DNA of 64,000 bases from CAVVNC01 sp963750015 (lineage in GTDB: Bacteria > Desulfobacterota > Syntrophorhabdia > Syntrophorhabdales > WCHB1-27), in the NCBI GenBank assembly GCA_963750015.1, contig CAVVPU010000134.1, forward strand, positions 10,477 through 74,476. The letters are read 5' to 3'. The notes under the pieces were generated by a model. The model had not been told where the DNA came from, did not search any database, and saw only the letters and a program-made list of their open reading frames with translations. Positions 8,027-17,012 of this stretch are shown here, piece by piece. The position numbers were made by a program, and so were the translations under genes. Each line of letters begins with the position of its first letter. Within the stretch, counting starts at the first letter, position 1.

Positions 8027-8889
8027 GCTTCTCCCTTTCCGGTCTCTGCAGGGGTACCGATCCTTCTCAGCTGATCGTAGGCGTTCTCAAAAAGTTCCAC
8101 ATGGGCCTTCAGCAGGTATCTGGCGGGCATCTCCATTTGCAGCATATTCCGCTGCTTTTCGAAGAATGATTGAAAATCGACCAGGTCATTTTCGAAATCG
8201 ATCTGTTTTGCGAGGCAGTTGGCGAGCCACGTAATGTAAGGGCTCTCCTTCTCCTCAATCTTTTCGGGGCTATGATGAAGTCTCACGCTCTCAACGATGT
8301 CTTGTGGTATGTCCCACCCCTCGAGTAGAAGGGCGCCTATGTGCGCATGGTCTACTGAGAAGACCTTTCTTTCCGCCTCGAGCCTCGACAGCCCGTCATT
8401 TTCCATAAGGGCGCCTATCTGCCCCGACTCCTCTTTGAAATACTGGTAGATGACGATAAACCCGATATCGTGCAGCACACCGCTGACATAGACCGTATCC
8501 TGATTCCCCATATCGAATATGGAACTGACGGTCCTGGCAAGAATGCCGCAGGAGAGGGAATGACGCATGAAACCTTTACGGTCGAACAGAGAGTCGCCTC
8601 CGATCATAGACAGGAAGGGCATCTGCAGGACGATCGAAGAGAGCCCGGTATACCCTATCGCCGCAACCGCCTGTTCGACGGTCCCTATGGCCCGGAAATT
8701 CCTTCTGCCGAAATAGGCGCTGTTCGCGACCTTCAGGACCTCACCCGTCAAGGACGGGTCCATGTGACGCACCAGGTCCGATGCCGAACTTTTCGGGTCG
8801 GACAGGATGCCCATGATCTCCCCTACCATAGCGGGAAAGGTTGGAAGGAATTCGATCAGTTTCAGTCTGTCTGTGATGTGAGCAATCAT
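8023..8889 (-). CDS. HDOD-domain protein
   Basis: A 288-residue HDOD protein, the HD-related domain that lacks the full metal-binding set of HD-GYP phosphodiesterases and often acts as a signalling adaptor. Seen here: LPTFPAMVGEIMGILSDPKSSASDL, VLKVANSAYFG, and a partial HD region VLHDIGFIVIYQYF with a later DHAHIGALLLEGWDIP. A good AAGG-type ribosome-binding site precedes the ATG. It lies between fliA and cheB and overlaps cheB by 4 bases, so it is expected to act in motility or chemotaxis signalling. Output partner unknown. Confidence 0.88.
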   Translation of the reverse strand: MIAHITDRLKLIEFLPTFPAMVGEIMGILSDPKSSASDLVRHMDPSLTGEVLKVANSAYFGRRNFRAIGTVEQAVAAIGYTGLSSIVLQMPFLSMIGGDSLFDRKGFMRHSLSCGILARTVSSIFDMGNQDTVYVSGVLHDIGFIVIYQYFKEESGQIGALMENDGLSRLEAERKVFSVDHAHIGALLLEGWDIPQDIVESVRLHHSPEKIEEKESPYITWLANCLAKQIDFENDLVDFQSFFEKQRNMLQMEMPARYLLKAHVELFENAYDQLRRIGTPAETGKGEA

Positions 8890-8929
8890 CCTTACCTTTC
8901 AGTGTTATCGGTCCTCAAAAACATAAACT

Positions 8930-9670
8930 TTAGGGTTTGAAGTGTCGCTGCATTGAGGGCCTCAAACTCACGATCGCCTGGGCATGAATCTGGCAGACAC
9001 GCGCCTCCGTCACCCCTAGTGTTTTGGCTATTTCCTTCATATTCATGTCCTCGTGATAGTATAGGCTCAGCACTATCCTCTGTTTCTCCGGCAGCTTTTC
9101 CATCTCTTCAGCGAGTATTCTCTCCAACTCGTAAAATTCCGCATATTTCTCCGGATTCTCATCATCATCGAGCACGTAACCTATGATCTTGTCACGGCTC
9201 TCTCCGGAATTCTCGCTCATATCCTCTATGCTCACGACCGAAAGGTTCCCGCAACTTCTGAGCATCGAAAGATATTCGCCGAGGTCCATGTTGAGGGCTT
9301 CGGCTATCTCCTCTTCCTCGGGGTACCTGCCCAGCTCATGCTCGAGTTTCCTCATCACTTCCTGAATTCTCTTTGCCTTGGCCCTCGCACTCCTCGGGAA
9401 CCAATCGCGACATCTCAATTCGTCGATCATGGCCCCTCGTATCCTGAGATAGGCAAAGGTATTCAGCTTAGCTCCTCTGGTGGAGTCGTATTTCTCCATA
9501 ACCTCCAGAAGTCCGATAATTCCCGCTGAAATCAGGTCGTCTATGAGATTCTCATTCTCAAAGCCCCGGGCAACCTTATAGGCCAGGTGCTTGATGACGG
9601 GCAGGAATTCTTCTACGGTCTTTTCCCTTGCTGATTTGTCGAGTTTTTTATAGGCGTTATTCAGCATCAT
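8930..9670 (-). CDS. fliA: Flagellar sigma factor sigma-28 (FliA)
   Basis: A 246-residue sigma-70-family factor of the FliA/WhiG type that directs late flagellar and chemotaxis genes. Region 2 (YDSTRGAKLNTFAYLRIRGA, MIDELR) and the region 4 helix-turn-helix (MKEIAKTLGVTEARVCQIHAQA) are intact; region 3 includes the ELGRYPEEEEIAEALNM stretch. Its ATG overlaps the flhG stop by 4 bases. Two adjacent Met codons are possible starts. No FlgM anti-sigma gene is recognised in the window. Confidence 0.95.
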   Translation of the reverse strand: MMLNNAYKKLDKSAREKTVEEFLPVIKHLAYKVARGFENENLIDDLISAGIIGLLEVMEKYDSTRGAKLNTFAYLRIRGAMIDELRCRDWFPRSARAKAKRIQEVMRKLEHELGRYPEEEEIAEALNMDLGEYLSMLRSCGNLSVVSIEDMSENSGESRDKIIGYVLDDDENPEKYAEFYELERILAEEMEKLPEKQRIVLSLYYHEDMNMKEIAKTLGVTEARVCQIHAQAIVSLRPSMQRHFKP

Positions 9671-10437
9671 ATTACCAATCTATCGCATATTTTTGAGAGG
9701 GCTTTAGTCGCAGACGTATCGGGAAAGTGCTCGGCCCACAGCTTTTGTCTCTTCGTTGCAGCGCTTATATTACTGTCCGCCGGGATGTAACCGGCGAAGT
9801 TAAGATAGACGTCAAGAAAGCGATCGGTCACCATGACTATTTTCGAGAATATTTCGAGCCCTTCTTTTTCGTCCTTTACCACGTTCGCTATGACGTTGAA
9901 GTTCTTCTGACCCGTCTTCTTGCGCAGGGCCTTTATGACTGCGTAAGAGTCGGTCAGACTCGCGGGGTCCGGGGTGATGACGATAAACACGTCCTCACTG
10001 ATCGCGTTGAAATAGACCACGTTGGAAGAAAGCCCCGCAGACGTATCGACGATGAGAAAATCGTAATCGGGGAGTTCCCTGAAGGAGGAGAGAAGTATTT
10101 GACGCTCCTCGATGCTGAGGTTGGAGAATTCTGCGACTCCTGAAGTCGCGGGTATAATCTTTATTCCGAAGGGTCCTTCGATAACCACGTCCGTTATGCA
10201 CTTCTTCCCTTCGATCAGATCCCGGACGTTGAATTTGGGCACCACTCCGAACATGATGTCGATATTGCCCAGGGAGAGGTCAGCGTCGAATATGTAGGTT
10301 TGCTCACCTCTACTGCTCAATATGTACGCCATGTTGGAGACAATGGAGGATTTGCCGACCCCTCCCTTGCCGCTGGTGACTGCTATGATCCTTCTCTTCC
10401 CCGCCATTGATTTCGCCTCAGACAGTGATTGATTCAC
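9667..10437 (-). CDS. flhG: MinD-like flagellar number regulator FlhG (FleN)
   Basis: A 256-residue MinD/ParA-type ATPase. The deviant Walker A is AVTSGKGGVGKSSI, with DADLSLGNIDIMFG and DFLIVDTSAG downstream. FlhG controls flagellar number and placement, normally by stimulating the GTPase FlhF through an N-terminal DQAxxLR motif. Here the N-terminus reads MNQSLSEAKSM, so that motif is not recognisable, and flhF, usually just upstream, is missing from the flhA-flhG interval. The 33-base gap after flhA contains no gene. Some MinD-like family members have other partners, so function is assigned mainly from context. Confidence 0.9.
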   Translation of the reverse strand: MNQSLSEAKSMAGKRRIIAVTSGKGGVGKSSIVSNMAYILSSRGEQTYIFDADLSLGNIDIMFGVVPKFNVRDLIEGKKCITDVVIEGPFGIKIIPATSGVAEFSNLSIEERQILLSSFRELPDYDFLIVDTSAGLSSNVVYFNAISEDVFIVITPDPASLTDSYAVIKALRKKTGQKNFNVIANVVKDEKEGLEIFSKIVMVTDRFLDVYLNFAGYIPADSNISAATKRQKLWAEHFPDTSATKALSKICDRLVI

Positions 10438-10470
10438 CCTTGCACCTCAACCTTAAATTGACCGACCGCT

Positions 10471-12528
10471 TTATTCGCCATCTATTTTCACCATACCCAC
10501 TGACTGTATCTTTATTTGAGGAGGTATCTCGTTATGGGAGATAACCGTAAGACCCTGAATATATCTCTCGAGAAACTTCCTCAGCTTTCCTCTTATCACA
10601 GGGTGTACAAGCAACACCGGTTGAAGATTCCTGACCGTTACTCTTTTTGCCTCTTCCCCTATCTTCTCTATCAACCGTTGACTCGTCGGGAGGTCCAGGG
10701 CAAGAAAACTGCCCTGTTCCGAGGTCTGGAGGCTTCCGATCACCTTCTCTTCAAGGGACTTCTCCAGAAGAAGTATGTTGAGTATGCCGTCGACCAGATA
10801 GGGTTTCAGGATACTCCGGGCCATCCTCTGCCTGACATATTCGGTTATCACGTCAGGGTCCTTGATGGAAGAAGAACAATCGGCGATGGCCTCGAGTATG
10901 GTGACGAGGTCCCTTATCGAAACCTGCTCTCTCAACAGGTTCTGAAGGACCTTTTGCACAGAGCCCATGTTGATCTGGTTCTGAGTAATCTCCTCGATGA
11001 CCTTCTGGTGGACCGAAGCTATGGAATCGATAAGCTTTTGCGTTTCCCTTCTTGTGAGAAGCTCATGGGCATTGTTCCGCACGATTTCAGTCAAGTGAGT
11101 GGCAATGATCGTGGGGTGGTCGACGATTGTGATGCCCTGAGCCACATACTTTTCCCGGCTTGAGTCCTTAACCCAGTATGCTTCAAGATTGAAGACCGGT
11201 TCGCGCGTGGGTATGCTGTCGGCCGGCTTTTCGTTTCCATCGGGGCTCATGGCAAGAACGTGACCCAACATAAGCTCTCCCCTACCCACTTCTATACCTT
11301 TGAGTTGAATTACATACTCTCCTGCCTTCAATTGGAGGTTATCCTTGAGCTTCATGGGAGGCACGACTATCCCAAGGTCCCCGGCGACCTGTTTCCGTAT
11401 GGCCCTTATTTTATCAAGCAGTTCTCCCCCTTGTTCGGCATCAACTATAGGAATAAGGGCATAGCCGATCTCAAGCTCGAGGATCTCGAGGGGCTGGACC
11501 ACTTCTTCTTTGCTCTTTTCCTGCTCGTGCGGCTTTTCTATAGGAAGCGCCTCTTCCTTCTTTGCCTTGTAGACAAGGTAGCTTGCGGCAAAGGTCATGG
11601 ATGAGAGGACCATGAACGGCATGAGAGGCATGCCGGGCACGAGCCCTATGCCCATTATGATAATGGAGGCGAGCATGACCGCTTTTGGCTGCGTAAGCAC
11701 CTGGTTAACGACGTCCTTCCCCAGGTTCGAGGTGCTCGCGGCACGGGTGACTATGATACCTGCCGCCGTGGAGGTGATCAGCGCCGGTATCTGGCTGACG
11801 AGACCTTCACCGATGGTAAGAATGGTGTATACACCCAACGCCTCGCTGAGAGGCATGCCTTTTTGGAGTACGCCTATGGCGAGGCCACCCAGAATGTTCA
11901 CGAAGACGATGATAATGCCTGCTATGGCGTCCCCTCTTACAAACTTGCTGGCGCCGTCCATCGACCCATAGAAGTCTGCTTCTATCTCTATGGACTCTCT
12001 GCGCTTTCGCGCGGTCGCGTCGTCGATCAAACCAGCATTGAGGTCTGCGTCGATGCTCATCTGTTTGCCGGGCATGGCGTCGAGGGTAAACCTGGCAGCT
12101 ACTTCAGCGACCCTGCCTGCGCCTTTGGTGATGACCACAAAGTTGATGATGATGAGGATGAGAAACACGACAACGCCGACAACATAGTTCCCGCCGACGA
12201 TGAAAGTGCCGAAGGCCTTGATCAACCTGCCTGCCGCCTGGGATCCCTCATCTCCGTGAAGCAGGATGAGACGGGTGGAAGCTATGTTAAGAGAAAGCCT
12301 GAAAAGGGTCGTAATGAGAAGCACTGAAGGAAACACGGAAAAATCCAGGGGCCTCTGTATGTACATGCCTATGAAAAGAATCAAGAGGGAGATGGAGATG
12401 CTCACCGTAAGAAACAGGTCGGCAAGGATCGGGCTCAAGGGCATGATCATGATCAGTATGACAAAGACGACGCTGAGGGCTACGACTACATCGCCCTTCT
12501 CGCGAAGCTCTGCGAGAACCCTTTCCAT
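10471..12528 (-). CDS. flhA: Flagellar export gate protein FlhA
   Basis: A 685-residue FHIPEP-family protein: about eight hydrophobic segments in residues 1-320, the conserved cytoplasmic FHIPEP loop (RVAEVAARFTLDAMPGKQMS, DADLNAGLIDDATARKRR) and a large C-terminal cytoplasmic domain that forms the nonameric ring receiving export substrates. Length is standard. The start codon shares a base with the flhB stop (TAATG). Together with FliO/P/Q/R and FlhB it forms the flagellar type III export gate. Confidence 0.97.
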   Translation of the reverse strand: MERVLAELREKGDVVVALSVVFVILIMIMPLSPILADLFLTVSISISLLILFIGMYIQRPLDFSVFPSVLLITTLFRLSLNIASTRLILLHGDEGSQAAGRLIKAFGTFIVGGNYVVGVVVFLILIIINFVVITKGAGRVAEVAARFTLDAMPGKQMSIDADLNAGLIDDATARKRRESIEIEADFYGSMDGASKFVRGDAIAGIIIVFVNILGGLAIGVLQKGMPLSEALGVYTILTIGEGLVSQIPALITSTAAGIIVTRAASTSNLGKDVVNQVLTQPKAVMLASIIIMGIGLVPGMPLMPFMVLSSMTFAASYLVYKAKKEEALPIEKPHEQEKSKEEVVQPLEILELEIGYALIPIVDAEQGGELLDKIRAIRKQVAGDLGIVVPPMKLKDNLQLKAGEYVIQLKGIEVGRGELMLGHVLAMSPDGNEKPADSIPTREPVFNLEAYWVKDSSREKYVAQGITIVDHPTIIATHLTEIVRNNAHELLTRRETQKLIDSIASVHQKVIEEITQNQINMGSVQKVLQNLLREQVSIRDLVTILEAIADCSSSIKDPDVITEYVRQRMARSILKPYLVDGILNILLLEKSLEEKVIGSLQTSEQGSFLALDLPTSQRLIEKIGEEAKRVTVRNLQPVLLVHPVIRGKLRKFLERYIQGLTVISHNEIPPQIKIQSVGMVKIDGE

Positions 12529-13592
12529 TACAGTTTCACCCTGCTCCTTCTCTTGTAAACCTGAGCCAACAGCTCAGCGACGATCACGTAGAAGTTTTCC
12601 GGTATATACTCACCCACCTTTACCGCATCGAAGAGGGCCCTGGCTACCGGTTTGTTCTCTACTATTGAGACCCCGTGCAACCTGGCCATCTCCTTTATCT
12701 TTTCTGCTATGAAGCCCGCTCCTTTGGCCACTATCTTGGGGGCAGGCATATTCCCCGCCACATACTTGATGGCCACGGCATACGTGGTGGGGTTCGTGAC
12801 AACCACATCTGCCTTCTTCACATCCTCCATCATCCTTCGCCGCGCCATGCCCCTCTGGAGGCTCCTTATCCTTGACTTGATAAGAGGATTACCGTCCCGC
12901 TCCTTAGCCTCTTCCTTCACCTCCTGCTGCGTCATCATGAGGTCTTTCTTCTGTTGCCATCGTTGCCTCAGGTAATCGAGACCGGCAATGAAGAGAAACA
13001 TCGTCCCGACCTTGACGGCGAGGCTGAAGCATTCTCGTGCAATGAAAAGAACCACGGAGGCGGCGTCCTGGTCGGCGAGGGCAAGTATGACGGGCAGTTC
13101 TTTCATGATGAGTGAATAAAGAATGTAGCCAAGAACGGTTATCTTGACGAGGGCCTTGATGAGCTCGAAAAGGGATTTCTTCGAAAGCATCCTCTTAATC
13201 CCGTTCGCCGGATTGAGGGCGTCCAGTTTCGGGGCCATCGCCTCGAAGCTCCACATGAAGCCCGTCTGCACAAAAGACGAGAAGACTCCGAGAACGATGA
13301 GCAAACCAAAGATAGGCGCTACCATGACGAGAAACTCGCGTACCCCGACGGCAAGAATCGGCTGCACGCTCGAGGAGGTCAGCTCGAGGTTGAGGTTCAG
13401 GATATAGTTCGTGTAAACGCCGAACATCGCGCTGAAGCCCTTGGATATGGAATAGTAGAGAAATATGGACAGAAAAAGGATGATGAAACAGGAGGCAAGC
13501 TCAGGAGACTGGGCTACCTGGCCCTTCTTCCGGGCATCTTCGAGCCGCTTATCGGTGGGCTGTTCGGTTTTTTCCTGAAAACTGTCAGCCAT
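12528..13592 (-). CDS. flhB: Export substrate-switch protein FlhB with NPTT site
   Basis: A 354-residue FlhB. N-terminal EKTEQPTDKRLEDARKKGQVAQS and four membrane helices are followed by the cytoplasmic FlhB_C domain (MARRRMMEDVKKADVVVTNP, YAVAIKY). Family members normally self-cleave between Asn and Pro of an NPTH motif to switch export from rod/hook to filament proteins. Here residues 267-270 read N-P-T-T, so the conserved His is replaced by Thr. Asn and Pro, the scissile pair, remain. It lies 3 bases after fliR and overlaps flhA by one base. Confidence 0.96.
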   Translation of the reverse strand: MADSFQEKTEQPTDKRLEDARKKGQVAQSPELASCFIILFLSIFLYYSISKGFSAMFGVYTNYILNLNLELTSSSVQPILAVGVREFLVMVAPIFGLLIVLGVFSSFVQTGFMWSFEAMAPKLDALNPANGIKRMLSKKSLFELIKALVKITVLGYILYSLIMKELPVILALADQDAASVVLFIARECFSLAVKVGTMFLFIAGLDYLRQRWQQKKDLMMTQQEVKEEAKERDGNPLIKSRIRSLQRGMARRRMMEDVKKADVVVTNPTTYAVAIKYVAGNMPAPKIVAKGAGFIAEKIKEMARLHGVSIVENKPVARALFDAVKVGEYIPENFYVIVAELLAQVYKRRSRVKL

Positions 13593-13595
13593 CCC

Positions 13596-14360
13596 TCACC
13601 CCATGAACCGAATGATTCTCAAAATGTCCGTATCCATGCCCCTGAAGACCCCGGCAATTACGGGGACTATCAGATTCAGCGAGATCGCAAGCATGGAAAC
13701 AGTGACGAGGATCTTTATGGAAGCTCCTTCGACGAGCACGTTTACCTGGGGAATCATCCGGGCGAGCATTCCCAGCCCGAGATCGACGAGAAACAGAGTT
13801 ACCACTACCGGCGCGAGGATCTTCAGGCTCGCGGCAAAGAGTTGCCCCGTTGCCCCGACAAGGAATTGGACGAGCTCCGGCTTGATCGCTACGGCTCCCG
13901 GCGGTACTTCTTTCAAGGTGACGGCAAGGGCTTTGAGAACCGCGTGGTGACCGTCGATCCCTAAAAAGATCATGGTGGTAAGCATACCTTGGAATTGTTC
14001 GAGAACAGTCCCGGCGGTCCCCAAGGCGGGATCCATGGTACGCGCAAAGGAGAGTCCCGACTGCATGGAGACCAGTTGGGCCCCGGCATTCACGATGGCA
14101 AAGAGCAGCATGACGAAGAACCCTATGGCGAGCCCTATGAGGACCTCTTTCCCGATAAAAAGAAGAAGAAGATAAGGGTCCCCGTGAAGATCCGGCGCCG
14201 AGACGGACTGATAGAGCAGAAAGGCAATGACGAGGGACAGGGCGGCCTTGTAGCCCGCCGCAATGGTTCTCGACTGAAAGATAGGAAGAAGCCAGAGCAT
14301 GGAAAGGGTCCTGAAGAAGACAAAAAGCAGCTTCTCAACCTCGAGATTGATGTTTATCAA
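13596..14360 (-). CDS. fliR: Flagellar export gate protein FliR
   Basis: A 254-residue hydrophobic protein with about six membrane-embedded segments typical of FliR (FFRTLSMLWLLPIFQSRTI, GKEVLIGLAIGFFVMLLFA, AGAQLVSMQSGLSFA). FliR caps the FliP5-FliQ4-FliR1 export gate. Length is typical. It lies 4 bases after fliQ and 3 bases before flhB in the usual fliP-Q-R-flhB order. Confidence 0.95.
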   Translation of the reverse strand: MININLEVEKLLFVFFRTLSMLWLLPIFQSRTIAAGYKAALSLVIAFLLYQSVSAPDLHGDPYLLLLFIGKEVLIGLAIGFFVMLLFAIVNAGAQLVSMQSGLSFARTMDPALGTAGTVLEQFQGMLTTMIFLGIDGHHAVLKALAVTLKEVPPGAVAIKPELVQFLVGATGQLFAASLKILAPVVVTLFLVDLGLGMLARMIPQVNVLVEGASIKILVTVSMLAISLNLIVPVIAGVFRGMDTDILRIIRFMG

Positions 14361-14364
14361 ATCC

Positions 14365-14634
14365 TCACCTCACATAGACCGGAATATTGGAGATGATGGA
14401 TATGGTGAAGGTCATAAGCACATTGATTATCCAGGGAGAAAGAACCATGAGACAAGCAACGATGACCAACATCTTGGGGACGAAGGTGAGGCTCATCTCG
14501 TGAATCTGGGTAGCGGCCTGGAAAATGCTTACGAGCAGGCCCACGACGATTGCGCAAATGAGCATGGGGGCAGACACCAGAAGTGCCGTTTTCAAACAGT
14601 CCCTGAATATTTGAAGCACGAGGTCTTGGCTCAT
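14365..14634 (-). CDS. fliQ: Flagellar export gate protein FliQ
   Basis: An 89-residue protein with two hydrophobic helices (LLVSAPMLICAIVVGLLVSI and VIVACLMVLSPWIINVLMTF) joined by a conserved cytoplasmic loop (QAATQIHEMSLTFVPK), the complete FliQ pattern. It assembles in four copies in the FliPQR gate. A longer in-frame-looking ORF on the same strand is only a shadow in another frame. Confidence 0.95.
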   Translation of the reverse strand: MSQDLVLQIFRDCLKTALLVSAPMLICAIVVGLLVSIFQAATQIHEMSLTFVPKMLVIVACLMVLSPWIINVLMTFTISIISNIPVYVR

Positions 14635-14642
14635 CTTCTCCC

Positions 14643-15416
14643 CTAGTAGAATCCTTTGATGAGTGAACCCATGAGGAGGTTCCAGCCATCCACGAGAACG
14701 AACAACATCAGTTTAAAGGGCAGGGAGATGAACACAGGCGGAAGCATCATCATGCCTGCCGAGAGGAGGACGCTTGCGATGACCATATCGATTACGAGGA
14801 AAGGAATATAGAGAAGGAAACCGATTTGAAATGCCCTCTTCAGCTCGCTTATGGCAAAGGCAGGGACGATGACCCTGAAGGGTACCTGCGTCTCGTTTGC
14901 CGGTCTCGAAAGGCCCGCCATGTTCATGAAAAGCGCCAAATCCTTCTCCTTGGTGAACTTCAGCATGAAAGTGCTCAGATCTTGTGAGGACCTATCAAAG
15001 AACTCCTCATATCCGATCCGGCCGCTCATGAGGGGCGTAAGGGCATCGGTGTTTATCTTCTGGTAGGTCGGGGCCATGATAAAGAAGGTGAGAAACAATG
15101 AGAGGCCCACGATTATCTGGTTCGGTGGAAGCTGGGGCACGCCGATGGCCTGTCGCACGAAAGACAGGACGATAACGATCCTCGTAAAGGAGCTCATGAG
15201 AAGAAGAATGGCCGGCGCAAAGGCCAGTATGGTGAGAATAAGGGCTATGCTGATGAGGTTTTTGTTCCCCTGCCCCCCTATGAGGGAGCTTATGAGGTCG
15301 GGATTTCCTGACGGTGCCGATTTTGCCGCGACATTGACCGGGTGGGCTTTCGCCAGGCACGGAGAAGCAGCTCCGATCAATAAGATCACGAGAAGCGCGG
15401 CAAGTACAATCCTCAC
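14643..15416 (-). CDS. fliP: Flagellar export gate protein FliP
   Basis: A 257-residue FliP with a cleavable-type N-terminal signal (MRIVLAALLVILLIGAASPCLA) and the signature LLLMSSFTRIVIVLSFVRQA, then VIVPAFAISELKRAFQIGFL and DMVIASVLLSAGMMMLPP. FliP forms the pentameric core of the export channel. It overlaps fliO by 4 bases and precedes fliQ by 8 bases. Confidence 0.97.
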   Translation of the reverse strand: MRIVLAALLVILLIGAASPCLAKAHPVNVAAKSAPSGNPDLISSLIGGQGNKNLISIALILTILAFAPAILLLMSSFTRIVIVLSFVRQAIGVPQLPPNQIIVGLSLFLTFFIMAPTYQKINTDALTPLMSGRIGYEEFFDRSSQDLSTFMLKFTKEKDLALFMNMAGLSRPANETQVPFRVIVPAFAISELKRAFQIGFLLYIPFLVIDMVIASVLLSAGMMMLPPVFISLPFKLMLFVLVDGWNLLMGSLIKGFY

Positions 15417-15682
15417 GAGGTTTCCTCCTCCTTCTTCCAGGAAGCAAGAAGAGTCATCTCTTTTTCTCCGACCCCCACAACGATCACTCGGTCCTTCACC
15501 TCGATGACCGATACGAACTTCTTGTATCCAAGATGTATGGTTTCGCCTCTTTGCAGCCCCACGGTCTTTCCCGGCAGCTTCAACCTCAGTTTTCCGGAAT
15601 AACGGTAGAGGAGCACGATGCCCGCCACGATAGCCGCGAGGACGAGAAGCATTCTTAAGCTGCTAAAATAGATGTTTTCCAT
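15413..15682 (-). CDS. fliO: Flagellar assembly protein FliO
   Basis: An 89-residue small membrane protein. One N-terminal transmembrane helix (RMLLVLAAIVAGIVLLYRY) is followed by a beta-rich cytoplasmic tail (ETIHLGYKKFVSVIEVKDRV, VVGVGEKEMTLLASW). FliO is poorly conserved but helps FliP complex assembly. Assignment rests on topology, the LGYKKFVSVIEV-type pattern and exact placement between fliN (1-base overlap) and fliP (4-base overlap). Confidence 0.88.
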   Translation of the reverse strand: MENIYFSSLRMLLVLAAIVAGIVLLYRYSGKLRLKLPGKTVGLQRGETIHLGYKKFVSVIEVKDRVIVVGVGEKEMTLLASWKKEEETS

Positions 15683-15993
15683 TAGCCTAGCTTCTGTACC
15701 CTTTCTTTGGGGGTCACTATTTCTAACACCCTTACTCCGAGTCTCTCGTTAGCCACGACGATCTCGCCCTTTCCCACGAGCTTGTCGTTGACGTAGATGT
15801 CGGCAGATTCTCCGGCAAGCCTGTTCAGCTCAATAACCGATCCTCTTGACAAAGAAAGGAGCTCGCCGATGGCCATCCTCGTTCTTCCTATCTCCACGGA
15901 TATCTCCACGGGAATGTCGAGGAGACTTTCCATACTCATCTCGTGACCCTGTCCGGTGCTTACTTCCTGTTCGGCCGATGCGAACTCCTCCAT
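15682..15993 (-). CDS. fliN: Flagellar motor switch protein FliN
   Basis: A 103-residue SpoA-domain protein (LLDIPVEISVEIGRTRMAIG, LLSLSRGSVIELNRLAGE, IYVNDKLVGKGEIVVANERL, GVRVLEIV). It forms the bottom of the cytoplasmic C-ring with FliM and FliG and docks FliH. The N-terminal extension is short. It lies 12 bases after fliM. Confidence 0.96.
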   Translation of the reverse strand: MEEFASAEQEVSTGQGHEMSMESLLDIPVEISVEIGRTRMAIGELLSLSRGSVIELNRLAGESADIYVNDKLVGKGEIVVANERLGVRVLEIVTPKERVQKLG

Positions 15994-16005
15994 CGTGTCC
16001 CCCTG

Positions 16006-17001
16006 CTAAAGTATTTGTTCTATTCTTACTGCTTTGTTTCCCTTGTATATGCCCATTTTTCCTTTAAGCTTGGGCCTGTCCATTATCATCACGTCGATCG
16101 GCTCGTCAACCGCCGTATCGGTCAGAATGAGGCTATCCTCCCTTATCTTCAAGAACTCTTGAACGGTTATCTTCTTCTTTCCGAGGACGGCCTTCATCTC
16201 CAAAGGCACTTCGCTCATGCTCGTCTGCAGCTTCTGAAACCACTTGGCCCTCATTTCCATGTCTTCTCTGGAAGGAGTGGAAACGAGGTAACCTTTGATG
16301 GTTTCCAGTATTCCGTAAGGCATGCATATCTTCATCCAACTCACTACGTCGGCGATCTCGATGGAGAACTCGAGGAGGACGACCGTTTCTTCGAGGGAGA
16401 CCATGGTAATATAGTTAGGATTGATCTCCGACCTGGAATACTTGCACCTTATCTCATATACCGGCTCCCAGGCTTTCTCCATTTCGAGGGAGACCAGATC
16501 GACGAGCTTCTTGATCACATTGAATTCAATCTTCGTGAATTCTCTCCCTTCTATCTTGGGCACGGTAATGGTGTTGCTCCCGAAGACCGTCTCGAGAACG
16601 CAGAAAATGAGTTTTGCATCAAAAATAACTATGAAGAATCCCTTGAGATTATCGGTGATGACGATGTTCATGTTCGTGGGAAGAGGGAGCGTCTTGATGA
16701 ACTCACCGTATTCGATGTATTGGGTCGGGGTTATGTTTATGTCAACTTCCCGTTCAAGAAAAAGGGTCAATGCGGATCTGAGGGACTTCGAGAGCCTATC
16801 CGAGATGAATTCCAGGGCAGATAGCCTTTCTTTTCTGCCCTTCGTATACTTCGCGAAATCGAAGACCTGGGCAGAGACCTGCTCGACTGTTACCGACGCC
16901 GCTGCCGCCTCAGGCTCGGGTTCCTTGGCCGTCTCGACGTCACCGTCGGATATGCCTTTGAGTAGCGCATCTATTTCATCTTGAGATAGTAGCTGTTCCA
17001 C
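16006..17001 (-). CDS. fliM: Flagellar motor switch protein FliM
   Basis: A 331-residue FliM. The N-terminal CheY-P-binding peptide LLSQDEIDALLKGI is intact. The CheC-like middle domain follows (about 60-230) and a C-terminal SpoA domain (VPLEMKAVLGKKKITVQEFL, REDSLILTDTAVDEPIDV). Intact peptide plus CheY implies CheY-P-controlled switching. It sits between fliL and fliN. Confidence 0.97.
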   Translation of the reverse strand: MEQLLSQDEIDALLKGISDGDVETAKEPEPEAAAASVTVEQVSAQVFDFAKYTKGRKERLSALEFISDRLSKSLRSALTLFLEREVDINITPTQYIEYGEFIKTLPLPTNMNIVITDNLKGFFIVIFDAKLIFCVLETVFGSNTITVPKIEGREFTKIEFNVIKKLVDLVSLEMEKAWEPVYEIRCKYSRSEINPNYITMVSLEETVVLLEFSIEIADVVSWMKICMPYGILETIKGYLVSTPSREDMEMRAKWFQKLQTSMSEVPLEMKAVLGKKKITVQEFLKIREDSLILTDTAVDEPIDVMIMDRPKLKGKMGIYKGNKAVRIEQIL

Positions 17002-17012
17002 GCGCCTCGCTC

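Noticed and set aside
14357..14689. 110-codon minus-strand ORF overlapping fliQ
   Set aside because: FliQ is in another frame with full family match; this is a shadow.
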